Origin: CALLPQ01 sp039819545
GTDB taxonomy: Bacteria; Pseudomonadota; Alphaproteobacteria; Caulobacterales; Parvularculaceae
Reading direction: 5' to 3'
DNA: 64,000 bases
Assembly: GCA_039819545.1 (NCBI GenBank)
Contig: JBCBRS010000001.1
Span: 1 to 64,000 of the forward strand
Every line of letters starts with the position of its first letter. The stretch's first letter is position 1. A model generated the notes under the pieces. The model was not told the DNA's origin. It ran no database searches and saw only the letters and a program-made list of their open reading frames with translations. Of the stretch, positions 26,167 to 34,855 are shown in pieces. The position numbers and the translations under genes are program-made.

Positions 26167-27312
26167 ATGGGTAACGGGTCTTCTTATAAGCTGGCAGCGC
26201 TGATCGCGGGCGCGGTTATCCTTTATTTTGTGGTCCGAACCGTTCTTGGCGGGGTCTTTGGCAGCACTGAGCAGGCTGAAACCGAAGACGCAGCGACACC
26301 CGTGTTCACCGTGAAGGTGACACAGGTTGAGCCCCAGTCGTGGCAGGAAAATCTAGCGGTGCGGGGCCGCACAAAAGCCATTCGCAAAGTAACCGTCCGG
26401 GCTGAAACCAGTGGCCTTGTGGCGGCAACCCCCACAAAAATCGGCGCACAGGTCAAAGAAGGGGACATTCTGTGCCGCTTGCAGGTTGACGCCCGACAGG
26501 CACAGCGCGATCAGGCCCGCGCGGCGCTAAGTAAGGCGAAGATCGATTATAATGCGGCCCGCACCTTAAAGGACGAGGGCTTTTCTTCTGATACCGCCGT
26601 TGCTTCGGCCAAGGCGGCGTTTGATCTTGCCACGGCAAATCTGAAGCAGGCGCAAACCGGTCTTGAACAATCGGTGATCCGCGCACCCTTCGACGGCGTC
26701 TTCGATGAACGTCTTGTTGAAGCCGGTGATTTACTGCGTCCCGGTGATCCGTGCGGGATCGTTATTCAGCAAACACCCTATTTGGTCGTGGGCGCCATTT
26801 CCGAGCGTAATGTGGGTAAGATCAGTCTCGGTGACCGCGGTGTCGCGCGTCTTGCCACGGGGGAAACTGTTGAGGGCACCGTGCGCTATGTGGCGCAAGC
26901 CGCTGACCCTGCAACGCGCACTTTTGACCTTGAGCTGGAAATACCGAATACGGACGGAAAATTACGCGACGGTGTCACAGCGCAATTCAGTATTACCGCG
27001 TCACGCCGCTCGGCACATGTGATCAAACGGGCCGCACTCGTCTTAAATGACGAGGGGGCCATCGGTGTGCGGACAGTTGAGGATGGTGTTGTCGTCTTCA
27101 AGCCGGTTACGCCGCTCGGCGATAACGCAAACGGGTTCTGGGTTGCCGGTCTTGAGGGTGTCATCGCGCTGATCACCCGTGGTCAGGAATTTGTTGTGGA
27201 TGGGCAGACAGTGGATGTTGCTGTCAACACGGATGCTGATGAACCAGGTGCAGGAACGCGCGCGGATGCCAGCGCCAGTTCGGCGGCCGTAAGCGGAGGT
27301 CTTGGCCAATGA
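26167..27312 (+). CDS. RND efflux periplasmic adaptor (membrane fusion protein)
   Basis: A 381-residue HlyD/AcrA-type adaptor joining an inner-membrane RND pump to an outer-membrane channel. An N-terminal hydrophobic helix (LAALIAGAVILYFVVRTVL) anchors it. The biotinyl-lipoyl domain halves are visible (VTVRAETSGLVAATPTKIGA before and SVIRAPFDGVFDERLVEAGD after a helical hairpin), then beta-barrel and membrane-proximal domains. AAGGA lies about eight bases before ATG 26167; the in-frame GTG 26161 is too close. It overlaps the pump gene by four bases. No TolC-type gene or regulator is adjacent, so the substrate is unknown. Confidence 0.92.
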   Translation: MGNGSSYKLAALIAGAVILYFVVRTVLGGVFGSTEQAETEDAATPVFTVKVTQVEPQSWQENLAVRGRTKAIRKVTVRAETSGLVAATPTKIGAQVKEGDILCRLQVDARQAQRDQARAALSKAKIDYNAARTLKDEGFSSDTAVASAKAAFDLATANLKQAQTGLEQSVIRAPFDGVFDERLVEAGDLLRPGDPCGIVIQQTPYLVVGAISERNVGKISLGDRGVARLATGETVEGTVRYVAQAADPATRTFDLELEIPNTDGKLRDGVTAQFSITASRRSAHVIKRAALVLNDEGAIGVRTVEDGVVVFKPVTPLGDNANGFWVAGLEGVIALITRGQEFVVDGQTVDVAVNTDADEPGAGTRADASASSAAVSGGLGQ

Positions 27313-30300
27313 CGGGATTAGTAGACGCAGCCTTTTCGCGCGTACGGGTTATCCTTGCCGGTTTTTTCGCCATGATCCTTTTCGGGATGGTGGCATTCTC
27401 AACCATTCCCCGTGAAGCCGAACCCGATATTCCAGCGCCCTTTGTGGCGGTCACGTTGCCCTTGCCAGGTATTTCACCGGAAGATGCCGAACGGTTGCTC
27501 CTCAAACCCACCGAATTGGAACTGCAATCGATTGAAGGGCTCAAGCAGATTGATTCGCTCGCCTATGATGGTGCCGCGCAGATTTTTCTGGAGTTTCAGA
27601 CCACGGTCGATATCGACCAGGCGGTTCTTGATGTGCGCGAAGCGGTTGACCGCGCGCAGGCAGAATACCCCTCAAATGCTGAGGAACCCGTGGTTTCGGA
27701 GTTAAACCTCCAAAACCAGTTTCCCATGCTAACAATCGTTTTACATGGTCAGGTCCCTGAAAGGGCGTTGTTTCAAACCGCCCGTTCCCTGCGCGATCGT
27801 CTTGAGACCAATAGCGGCGTTCTCGAAGCCAACCTGACCGGTGCGCGCGATGAATTGCTCGAAGTTATTATCAATCCTGAAACGCTTGAGTCTTTCAATC
27901 TAACAGAGACCGAGGTCGTCAACGCGATCAATGCGAACAATCAGTTGATCACTGCGGGTTCGATCGATCTGGAAGATGGTCAGTATGCGGTAAAAGTTCC
28001 GGGTCTGGTAAAAACGGCGCAGGACCTTGCATCGATCCCGGTACGTGCGAATGGCGATAATGTTGTGACCATTGGCGATGTGGCGACGGTCAATCGGACT
28101 TTTGTCGATCCAAAAGGATATGGTTTATTCAATGGCTCGAAGGCAATTGGGGTTGAGTTGACCAAACGGGCGGGCGCCAACATCGTCGAAACCATCGAAA
28201 AAGCACGCGCGATGGTTGAGGATGAGGCAAAGTTCTGGCCCGCATCCGTTCAGTATACGATCTTGAGTGATAGGTCTGTCTTCGTGCGTGATTCCCTCGG
28301 CGGGCTGACAGGCTCTGTTGTCACCGCGATCCTGCTTGTGATGATCGTTATCGTGGCCGCGCTTGGTGCCCGCTCCGCTCTTATGGTCGGTGTGGCTATT
28401 CCAACGACATTCTTAATTGGGTTCTTCTTCCTTAACATGTTTGGGTACACCCTGAATATGATGGTGATGTTCGGGCTTGTTCTGGCTGTGGGCATGCTGG
28501 TGGACGGTGCCATCGTCATTGTTGAATATGCGGACCGGCGTATGGCTGAAGGGGAGACGCGCCGCAACGCTTACAAAGAAGCCTCAAAGCGGATGTTCTG
28601 GCCGGTCACCACCTCGACCGCCACAACGCTCGCCGCGTTCGTGCCGTTCATGTTCTGGCAGAGTACGCCCGGCGAATTCATGAAATATCTGCCATTGACG
28701 CTGATCTTTTTGCTGACGTCGTCCCTCGCCGTGGCGCTCATATTTTTGCCGGTTTTCGGGTCGGTTCTGGCCACGCCAAAATGGATGAAGCACCGTTTTG
28801 GTATGCGTGGAAAAACGGATAAGCCAGCGGGGGCACGCATCGATGAAGTTGACCCCACAACGCTAACCGGGCTCACTGGCGCTTATACCCGGGTGATCCA
28901 GAAGTCTCTCAACCACCCGCTTTTTTCCGTGGCCGGCGTTCTGGCTTTGGTCGCGGTCTCTTTCTTCTCTTTCAAGATGGCATCACCCGACATGGAGTTT
29001 TTCATTCGGTCGGACAATGAAGATGTGAAGGCTCTGGTGCTGGCGCGCGGGAACCTGTCGGAAGAGGAGAAAATAGCACTGACGCAGGAAGTTTCCCGCA
29101 AAGTCGAAAACCATCCCGCAATTGAACACATCTACCTGCAAACGGGTCCCGGCCTTGCGCGCAGTACCGAACTGCCTCCGGAAACAATTGGTCAGGTTGG
29201 TATTGATCTCAAGCCGTATACAGAGCGTGCGCACTCAACCGAAGTCCTCGAAGAGCTTCGAGAGATGGTGCAGGGCGTGCCCGGGGTTCTCGTGGAGGTG
29301 CGCCAGCGCGAAGGTGGCCCGCCTGTGGGCAAGGATGTCCAGATTGAAATCTCTTCGCCCAACGTTGCGGCCATGATCGCCGAAGCAAAAAAAGCGCGCG
29401 CCTTCATGGATACCGAAACGCTCGACGTGGACGGGGTGAGCGTGCCAGCGTTTATGGACCAGGAAGACAGCCTCCCTTTGCCCGGTATTGAATGGCAGAT
29501 CGAAGTGGACCGGGCGCTCGCGGGCCTCTACGGGCTCAGCGTTGCGCAAGTGGGCGCGGCGCTTCAGTTTGTGACCGACGGCCTGTTGGTGGGGACCTAT
29601 CGGCCCGACGATGCAGAAGATGAGATTGACATCAGGGTGCGGTATCCCGAGGCGTACCGGGATGTCTTTGCGCTAGATGCGGTTCGGGTTCAAACACCGC
29701 GTGGTTCTGTGCCCCTCTCTAATATTGTGCAGCGGACGCCCGCGCCGCAGGTTGATCGGATCACCCGGCGTGATGGCCGCCGGGTCATTGATGTGAAAGC
29801 AAATGGCAATACGCAGATCGACGGACACATTGTCAGTCAGGATGCGGCCATCGCCCATACGCGTGAATGGCTCGAATCGGGCGCCTTGGGTGATGATGTG
29901 AACTGGGTTATGCGCGGTGCTGATGAGGAGACCGCCGCTGCAGCACAGTTTTTCGCGGCGGCCATGGCGGCGTCGATGTTTATGATCGCGCTTATTCTGC
30001 TGCTGGAATTCAATAATTTCTACCACGCGTTTTTGACCCTGACGGCTGTGGTGCTGTCCGTGTTTGGCGTCCTGCTCGGTATCGCGCTGTCGGGGCAATA
30101 TGTCAGTGTGATCATGACCGGCGTGGGGATTGTCGCGCTTGCCGGTATCGTCGTGAACAATAATATCGTCCTGATCGACACGTTTCAGCATTTGCGCTCG
30201 ACGGGCCTCGGGGTGCACGATGCGGTGATCCGCACCGCAGCCCAGCGGGTGCGTCCGGTCTTGCTAACAACCATCACAACGATACTCGGCCTCTTGCCGA

Positions 30301-30584
30301 TGGTGTTCGAGCTCAATCTCGATTTCGCCGCCGGGACGATTACGCGCGGTAGCACCTCATCTGACTGGTGGGTCTTGCTATCGTCTGCGGTGGTCTATGG
30401 TCTTGCCTTTTCCACCATTCTTACGCTGGCCTTTACCCCGGTGATGCTGGCGATGCCAACGGTCATCAGTCAGCGGATCAAATCTGTTTATCGCTCTGTC
30501 AGGGGCGATGCTGATGGACCCGCTATCGACCGAAAAAACAAAGACCGTCCGCCAGTGCAACCGCTCCCCGCGGCGGCGGAGTAG
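27309..30584 (+). CDS. RND multidrug/solute efflux permease (AcrB family)
   Basis: A 1091-residue proton-driven exporter with the classical internal repeat: helix 1, a large periplasmic loop, six helices, a second loop and six helices. The N terminus has the family pattern around FAMILFGMVAFSTIPREAEPDI. Helix 4 carries GMLVDGAIVIVEYADRR. AcrB has two adjacent aspartates there; this protein keeps the first, and Gly replaces the second. The second half has GIVALAGIVVNNNIVLIDTF. The short motif after helix 1 (EAEPDIPAPFVAV) places it with the less studied RND clades rather than AcrB proper. It is translated with the adaptor (ATGA overlap). The substrate is unknown. Confidence 0.93.
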   Translation: MTGLVDAAFSRVRVILAGFFAMILFGMVAFSTIPREAEPDIPAPFVAVTLPLPGISPEDAERLLLKPTELELQSIEGLKQIDSLAYDGAAQIFLEFQTTVDIDQAVLDVREAVDRAQAEYPSNAEEPVVSELNLQNQFPMLTIVLHGQVPERALFQTARSLRDRLETNSGVLEANLTGARDELLEVIINPETLESFNLTETEVVNAINANNQLITAGSIDLEDGQYAVKVPGLVKTAQDLASIPVRANGDNVVTIGDVATVNRTFVDPKGYGLFNGSKAIGVELTKRAGANIVETIEKARAMVEDEAKFWPASVQYTILSDRSVFVRDSLGGLTGSVVTAILLVMIVIVAALGARSALMVGVAIPTTFLIGFFFLNMFGYTLNMMVMFGLVLAVGMLVDGAIVIVEYADRRMAEGETRRNAYKEASKRMFWPVTTSTATTLAAFVPFMFWQSTPGEFMKYLPLTLIFLLTSSLAVALIFLPVFGSVLATPKWMKHRFGMRGKTDKPAGARIDEVDPTTLTGLTGAYTRVIQKSLNHPLFSVAGVLALVAVSFFSFKMASPDMEFFIRSDNEDVKALVLARGNLSEEEKIALTQEVSRKVENHPAIEHIYLQTGPGLARSTELPPETIGQVGIDLKPYTERAHSTEVLEELREMVQGVPGVLVEVRQREGGPPVGKDVQIEISSPNVAAMIAEAKKARAFMDTETLDVDGVSVPAFMDQEDSLPLPGIEWQIEVDRALAGLYGLSVAQVGAALQFVTDGLLVGTYRPDDAEDEIDIRVRYPEAYRDVFALDAVRVQTPRGSVPLSNIVQRTPAPQVDRITRRDGRRVIDVKANGNTQIDGHIVSQDAAIAHTREWLESGALGDDVNWVMRGADEETAAAAQFFAAAMAASMFMIALILLLEFNNFYHAFLTLTAVVLSVFGVLLGIALSGQYVSVIMTGVGIVALAGIVVNNNIVLIDTFQHLRSTGLGVHDAVIRTAAQRVRPVLLTTITTILGLLPMVFELNLDFAAGTITRGSTSSDWWVLLSSAVVYGLAFSTILTLAFTPVMLAMPTVISQRIKSVYRSVRGDADGPAIDRKNKDRPPVQPLPAAAE

Positions 30585-30946
30585 GCGACCGCACACGTCC
30601 CGGACAGCCGCTGAGACTTCGTTACTCCATGACGAGCAAGGGTCGGGTGCATTGCCTGCGTCTCGGCTCAAGACTGCGTTACTTCTTTGTTGAAACAAAA
30701 ACGCAGTCTAGATCTTTCAGGGTTCGCGCGTTCGAACCCAAGTCGATGGCTGGAAACCATCGATGATCACACTTTTTGTTAACGCGCTTTAGCGTGGCAT
30801 TATGCTCCCTATCCCCGGGCGCCAGATCTGAGGTTTCATAGTTTGTATGCAGAGGATGGGGAAGCTGATTCCGGGTCCTTCTTCGCGCCTGCCCAGGAAT
30901 ATGGCTTTGGTGTTGGACTGTTGATATCAGGGCACCGGCTCGCCAT
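30585..30946. other. Gene-free, hairpin-rich gap
   Basis: About 360 bp between the RND pump gene and a small membrane-protein gene on the other strand. No convincing coding frame is present. Three perfect inverted repeats follow each other at 30672-30762 and are listed separately. The remainder up to 30946 shows nothing I can assign. Confidence 0.6.
30672..30762. repeat. Three consecutive inverted repeats
   Basis: GACTGCGTT (30672-30680) pairs with AACGCAGTC (30700-30708), and the inner TTTGTT/AACAAA extends the stem. GGGTTCG (30720-30726) pairs with CGAACCC (30733-30739). CGATGG (30744-30749) pairs with CCATCG (30757-30762), followed shortly by CACTTTTTG. The last may be a terminator for the RND operon; the first is the longest stem. 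Confidence 0.6.
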
Positions 30947-31336
30947 TCACGCAGATGCGGCGAGCGGTTGTGTGGCTTCGCGGCGCCGAACGCGCAAGCA
31001 GTAGATTGAACATCCGATAATGAAGAAATTTGCGAGGTCGGCAAACCGGTTATAAATCAGGAAAAAGATCAGCGGTTCCGGCGCTACTGTCATGAAATAA
31101 TACAAGGACCAAATGAGGCCAATTTCGAGGAAGTAGATTGGGACTGAGAACCACCCATTGTCAGAGAGATCCCAATACGCCTTGGCCAAGAAGCAATTCG
31201 CGAGAAAAAGATATAGCTTGAAATGAAACAGTTTTATGGGGAGAGCTTCTACGATGATATTCAGCAGAAACACGCAGAAGAGAATTTGGGTGGCCTTGAT
31301 GATGGCCGAGTAATTGGATTTATACGCAAAATACAC
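30947..31336 (-). CDS. Unrecognised small integral membrane protein
   Basis: A hydrophobic 129-residue frame with three or four membrane helices (ATQILFCVFLLNIIVEAL, YLFLANCFLAKAYWDL, VPIYFLEIGLIWSLYYFM, LANFFIIGCSIYCL) and an Arg-rich C-terminal stretch. The first in-frame start is GTG at 31336, yet the same frame upstream already encodes a helix (INFITFITYCYYTVLFGA) with no ATG, GTG or TTG start. The real protein may therefore begin earlier at an unusual start, arise by frameshift from the upstream gene, or be decayed. It is AT-richer than its neighbours. I know no family for it. Confidence 0.55.
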   Translation of the reverse strand: MYFAYKSNYSAIIKATQILFCVFLLNIIVEALPIKLFHFKLYLFLANCFLAKAYWDLSDNGWFSVPIYFLEIGLIWSLYYFMTVAPEPLIFFLIYNRFADLANFFIIGCSIYCLRVRRREATQPLAASA

Positions 31337-31371
31337 CGTCGCTCCGAAGAGGACGGTGTAATAGCAGTAAG

Positions 31372-31683
31372 TTATGAACGTGATAAAATTGATGCTACTT
31401 CCTGCCGACGGTTGCCTTTAGGGACGTTGAAATCGATAAAACGTCCTTGCGAAGCTACCGCACGAGTTGTTAAATTTTCGTGTGCCCGTTGCGTGGCGTC
31501 AGCAAGGTTAACCAGCGCCGTTTTCATTTCTTCATAAGCCACAGAGGCTTCATGGGTACCCAACTTAGCATCAGTGGATGTTGCCACGTGCGCGCCGTCA
31601 CGAAGGGTGCGCGCCATTTCGGCCAGCTGCTTTTCAAAGCGAATAAGAGCAATTTGTTCTTTGCGAACGTCCTGTTTTGACAT
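31372..31683 (-). CDS. Unrecognised small helical protein
   Basis: A 103-residue soluble protein, mostly helical and charged (RKEQIALIRFEKQLAEMART, then SVAYEEMKTALVNLADATQR), with no signal peptide or cysteine. The start is well supported by GAGGA seven bases upstream (AACGAGGATAGATCATG on the minus strand). Its 3' end overlaps, in another frame, the N-terminal hydrophobic coding stretch of the membrane-protein gene, so the two are probably expressed together. No family is recognised. The heptad-like helices would suit oligomerisation or a membrane partner. Confidence 0.65.
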   Translation of the reverse strand: MSKQDVRKEQIALIRFEKQLAEMARTLRDGAHVATSTDAKLGTHEASVAYEEMKTALVNLADATQRAHENLTTRAVASQGRFIDFNVPKGNRRQEVASILSRS

Positions 31684-31793
31684 GATCTATCCTCGTTACC
31701 TATCTATGAGTGTAGTGTTCCCACGCACGCCACCACGGTATCTCAGAATGAGACAGACACAAGGGAAGGTTAACCAATTCCTAATCACGAATT

Positions 31794-32153
31794 ATGACTG
31801 GCACACAAAAACCCCAATCAGAACAGACAAATGCTGGTCGATTGACGCAGTTCATGCTGCGCATCGCCGCACGCCGTGCGGTTCACGCTGTTCATGTTTC
31901 GTTCCGAATATTGGGTATGCCGTTTCGGGCGCGCGATGCAATCGTGCTCAACGGCCTCGGCGAGGGGACCGGGCTGCCAGATGGGCAACCTTATGACTGC
32001 GTGCAGCCGCCTCCCGGGGTGCCAGGCTCGATGCGAGAATTTCTTCAAGCACTGGCTGCAGAGCTTGAGCAAGCCGATCGCAATGACCGGGCGCCGCGTC
32101 CGAAACGTCCTCCGGCAAAGCCTCAGGCCCCGCCGGAAGAAAGCCGTCGCTAA
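31794..32153 (+). CDS. Possible small hypothetical protein, antisense overlap
   Basis: A 119-residue frame with a moderately GC-rich third position and a coherent C-terminal half (MPFRARDAIVLNGLGEGTGL, then a Pro/Lys-rich tail). No good ribosome site precedes ATG 31794; later in-frame ATGs exist. It overlaps about 206 bp with the 3' end of the minus-strand gene at 31948-32586. Both frames look protein-like, so at least one may be a shadow; I favour the minus-strand gene and list this with low confidence. Confidence 0.3.
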   Translation: MTGTQKPQSEQTNAGRLTQFMLRIAARRAVHAVHVSFRILGMPFRARDAIVLNGLGEGTGLPDGQPYDCVQPPPGVPGSMREFLQALAAELEQADRNDRAPRPKRPPAKPQAPPEESRR

Positions 32154-32586
32154 GGCAATCCTTATTGGGGTCACCCTGGCCGGCCCTGGCGGGTAGAGTG
32201 AGATAGGTATGGGCGATGGCCTGCCCGTAAATCTCGAGAAGGGCAGGCGATGGCGGGCCGGGCAGGTCGGCAATCTGTAAGGCTGCGCGCAGTGCGTTCA
32301 CCGCTTCATCCGTCAGAGCCTCTGTATCCGATTTGCGGTGCGTATCGGTGCTCGCGTTAGCGGAAGGAAAGTCCACAATCGCTGCGCCGCGCGCATCACC
32401 GTTTAGCAGATCCCCCGGTTGCACCACATCGCCGGTTTCGCGGCAGATCACCCGCAAAAGGTGAAGATCAACGCTTTCGGGCTTTTCAATCACTGCTTCC
32501 AGCACATCGGCCCCGATCCCGCATCGCCGTGCGAATAGCGCCAGGGGCTCGTCGGTCTCGTGAAAGAACCGGTGTAATGGATTCAT
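31948..32586 (-). CDS. HTH-like protein of unknown function
   Basis: A 212-residue protein. The first 60 residues resemble an XRE-type helix-turn-helix (RFFHETDEPLALFARRCGIG, then VIEKPESVDLHLLRVICRET), in the pattern of small phage-repressor-like regulators. The rest is helical and acidic with no recognised domain. ATG 32586 is preferred because GGGGG lies about nine bases upstream; ATG 32601 is in frame but has almost no spacer. The last 206 bp overlap a weaker frame on the plus strand. It is divergent from the ABC-F gene. A DNA-binding role is inference from the N terminus only. Confidence 0.65.
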   Translation of the reverse strand: MNPLHRFFHETDEPLALFARRCGIGADVLEAVIEKPESVDLHLLRVICRETGDVVQPGDLLNGDARGAAIVDFPSANASTDTHRKSDTEALTDEAVNALRAALQIADLPGPPSPALLEIYGQAIAHTYLTLPARAGQGDPNKDCLSDGFLPAGPEALPEDVSDAAPGHCDRLAQALQPVLEEILASSLAPREAAARSHKVAHLAARSPRRGR

Positions 32587-32706
32587 GCGATGGACCCCCA
32601 TCCTAGTTTCCCCTTTTGCCCCCGTGCGTGGGCCGTCCGCAGGGGCTTTTTCCCCCTCTGCCCTGTTTCAGAGGCTAACCACCATGGGTATATATTCCCT
32701 GAACAC

Positions 32707-32734
32707 GCCCCTCTGAACATGCCCCTCCGAACAT
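32707..32734. repeat. 14-bp direct repeat, two copies
   Basis: GCCCCTCTGAACAT followed at once by GCCCCTCCGAACAT, one mismatch. It lies about 50 bp upstream of the ABC-F gene and could be a paired operator or simple duplication. Confidence 0.55.
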
Positions 32735-32783
32735 GCTAGTGCGTGTAGCCCCTAAATACTCTGCGCAACAAAAGTGACACCCA

Positions 32784-34652
32784 ATGGCCCGTGCCAGTCA
32801 AACGCCTAGCCTGACGCTTGAAGATATTCACTTGACCTTTGGCGGTGACCCGCTGTTCACCGGCGTCAGTCTCGCCATCATGCCGCAAGATCGCATTGCG
32901 CTCGTGGGGCGAAATGGCACCGGCAAATCAACCCTGATGAAAATCATTGCCGATGTTCTGGAACCGGATAAAGGCCATCGCCACCGTGACCCGGGCGTGA
33001 CGATTTTGTATCTGCCGCAGGAACCTGATCTTTCTGGGTACAGAACAGTGAACGACTACCTGACGGCCACATTTGCACCGCTGGCGGAACCGATCCCGCT
33101 GCATGAAATGATACCGTTGATGGAGGCGTTGGATGTGGATGGCGAGGCGACGCTCGACGATCTTTCCGGCGGGGAGGCACGCAAGGTGGCGCTGGTGCGG
33201 GCACTGGCGGCGCAGGCCGATATCCTCCTGCTTGATGAGCCCACCAACCATCTCGACATTGCGGCCATTGACTGGCTGGAGCAGCGGTTGCGGCGCTATC
33301 GCGGCGCGCTGGTTCTGATTTCCCATGATCGGCGGTTTCTCGAAACGGTCACCGATAAAACGATCTGGCTTGACCGCGGGGTTGCCCGCCTCCGCGAGCA
33401 GGGCTTTGACGGGTTCGAAGTCTGGCGTGATCAGATCCTTGAGGAAGAAGAAGCAGAACTTCACAAGCTGGGCCGCAAGATCGTGGCGGAAGAACATTGG
33501 GTACGCTATGGCGTGACGGCGCGGCGCAAACGCAATGTGCGCCGCATGCGCGAGCTGCAGGGGTTGCGTGATCGCCTCGCCAATGCCCGGCGCCCTGACG
33601 GCAGTATCAATTTCGCGGTGAACACCAGTGGCACGTCCGGCAAAACGGTCATTGAGGCGGAAAATCTCGCCATCAGTTTTGACGGTCGCCCCATCGTAAC
33701 GGATTTCTCCGTACGCATCACAAAGGGTGACAAGATTGGGTTTGTGGGCCCCAATGGCGCGGGCAAAACCACATTGCTCACTCTGCTGACGGGGCAATCC
33801 GCCCCTGATACTGGCACGGTAAAAATAGGCACCAATGTTGACCTTGTGAGCCTTGACCAGCGCCGGGCAAGCCTGACCCCCGGTTTGCGCGTGGCGGATG
33901 CAATAACCGACGGGCGCGGTGATTTTGTCATGATTGGCGAGACAAAAAAGCATGTGGCAACTTATCTGCGCTATTTCCTTTTTACCGCGGAGCAATGGCG
34001 CGCCCCGGTTGAGGCCTTGTCAGGCGGCGAGCGCGGGCGTCTGGCGCTGGCGGCTGCGCTTGCCAAACCCTCCAACCTGTTGGTGCTTGACGAGCCTACC
34101 AATGATCTTGATCTCGAAACCCTCGATCTTTTACAAGATCTGTTGACGGATTATCAGGGTACGCTTCTTCTGGTCAGTCATGACCGGTCATTTCTTGATC
34201 GTACTGTCACAAGCACAATTGCCCCATCGGTGCCTCAGTCGCCTGGCGGGTGGACGCGCTATGCGGGTGGCTATTCGGACCTGATTGATCAGGTGGGAGC
34301 GGGAGTTTTTTTCGGGCGAAAAGGCGCGGTGCCATCGGTCCGTGCCCCGTTCGATAACGCCAACGAAGCGGGCGCAAAAGACCGTGCCCAAAAACCGGCA
34401 GCCAGAACCAGTCGTCAAAAGCTCAGCTTCAAAGAAAAGCACGCCCTCGAAACCCTGCCAGCAGAAATGGAACGACTAGAAAAGGACATTGCCGACTGCC
34501 GCACAACGCTGGCTAAACCCGACCTCTTCACAAGCGCACCCGATCTATTCCATCAGACAACCCAGCGCCTAGAAAAAGCCGAAACCGCCCTTGCCACCGC
34601 GGAAGAAGACTGGCTTCAACTGGAATTGAAACGCGAGGAAATTGAGGGGTAG
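32784..34652 (+). CDS. ABC-F family ATPase, Uup-like
   Basis: A 622-residue soluble protein with two ABC domains and no membrane segment, the ABC-F layout. The first domain has Walker A GRNGTGKST, signature LSGGEARKVAL and Walker B ILLLDEPTNHLDI. The second has GPNGAGKTT, LSGGERGRLAL and LLVLDEPTNDLDL. Between them is a basic helical linker (WVRYGVTARRKRNVRRMREL). The C-terminal 90 residues form a charged coiled coil (LPAEMERLEKDIADCRTTLA), as in Uup. ABC-F proteins act on ribosomes or in DNA transactions; the Uup type is linked to precise excision and ribosome assembly. It is monocistronic and divergent from the HTH-like gene. Confidence 0.9.
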   Translation: MARASQTPSLTLEDIHLTFGGDPLFTGVSLAIMPQDRIALVGRNGTGKSTLMKIIADVLEPDKGHRHRDPGVTILYLPQEPDLSGYRTVNDYLTATFAPLAEPIPLHEMIPLMEALDVDGEATLDDLSGGEARKVALVRALAAQADILLLDEPTNHLDIAAIDWLEQRLRRYRGALVLISHDRRFLETVTDKTIWLDRGVARLREQGFDGFEVWRDQILEEEEAELHKLGRKIVAEEHWVRYGVTARRKRNVRRMRELQGLRDRLANARRPDGSINFAVNTSGTSGKTVIEAENLAISFDGRPIVTDFSVRITKGDKIGFVGPNGAGKTTLLTLLTGQSAPDTGTVKIGTNVDLVSLDQRRASLTPGLRVADAITDGRGDFVMIGETKKHVATYLRYFLFTAEQWRAPVEALSGGERGRLALAAALAKPSNLLVLDEPTNDLDLETLDLLQDLLTDYQGTLLLVSHDRSFLDRTVTSTIAPSVPQSPGGWTRYAGGYSDLIDQVGAGVFFGRKGAVPSVRAPFDNANEAGAKDRAQKPAARTSRQKLSFKEKHALETLPAEMERLEKDIADCRTTLAKPDLFTSAPDLFHQTTQRLEKAETALATAEEDWLQLELKREEIEG

Positions 34653-34855
34653 CATTCGGCCAAGACCGTACTGCACTCTCTATCACGAAATGGTGATGAT
34701 GCTCCCGGCGCGGTGCTCCATGCGGTGCTTGTTCGCCGAGCCAAAGACATTCATAATTCACGAAGTGCTGGGGGGCAGTGCTTGTCGTAGCGCGATTATG
34801 TGCCCTCTTAATGTGAAGAATTCCGGCTGTGACCGGTCACTGGAGGAGACAACGC

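Noticed and set aside
30720..30762. Possible tRNA, because of a GTTCGAACCC-like T-arm word
   Set aside because: No acceptor stem, D arm or anticodon arm can be formed around it; the word is one arm of a simple inverted repeat.
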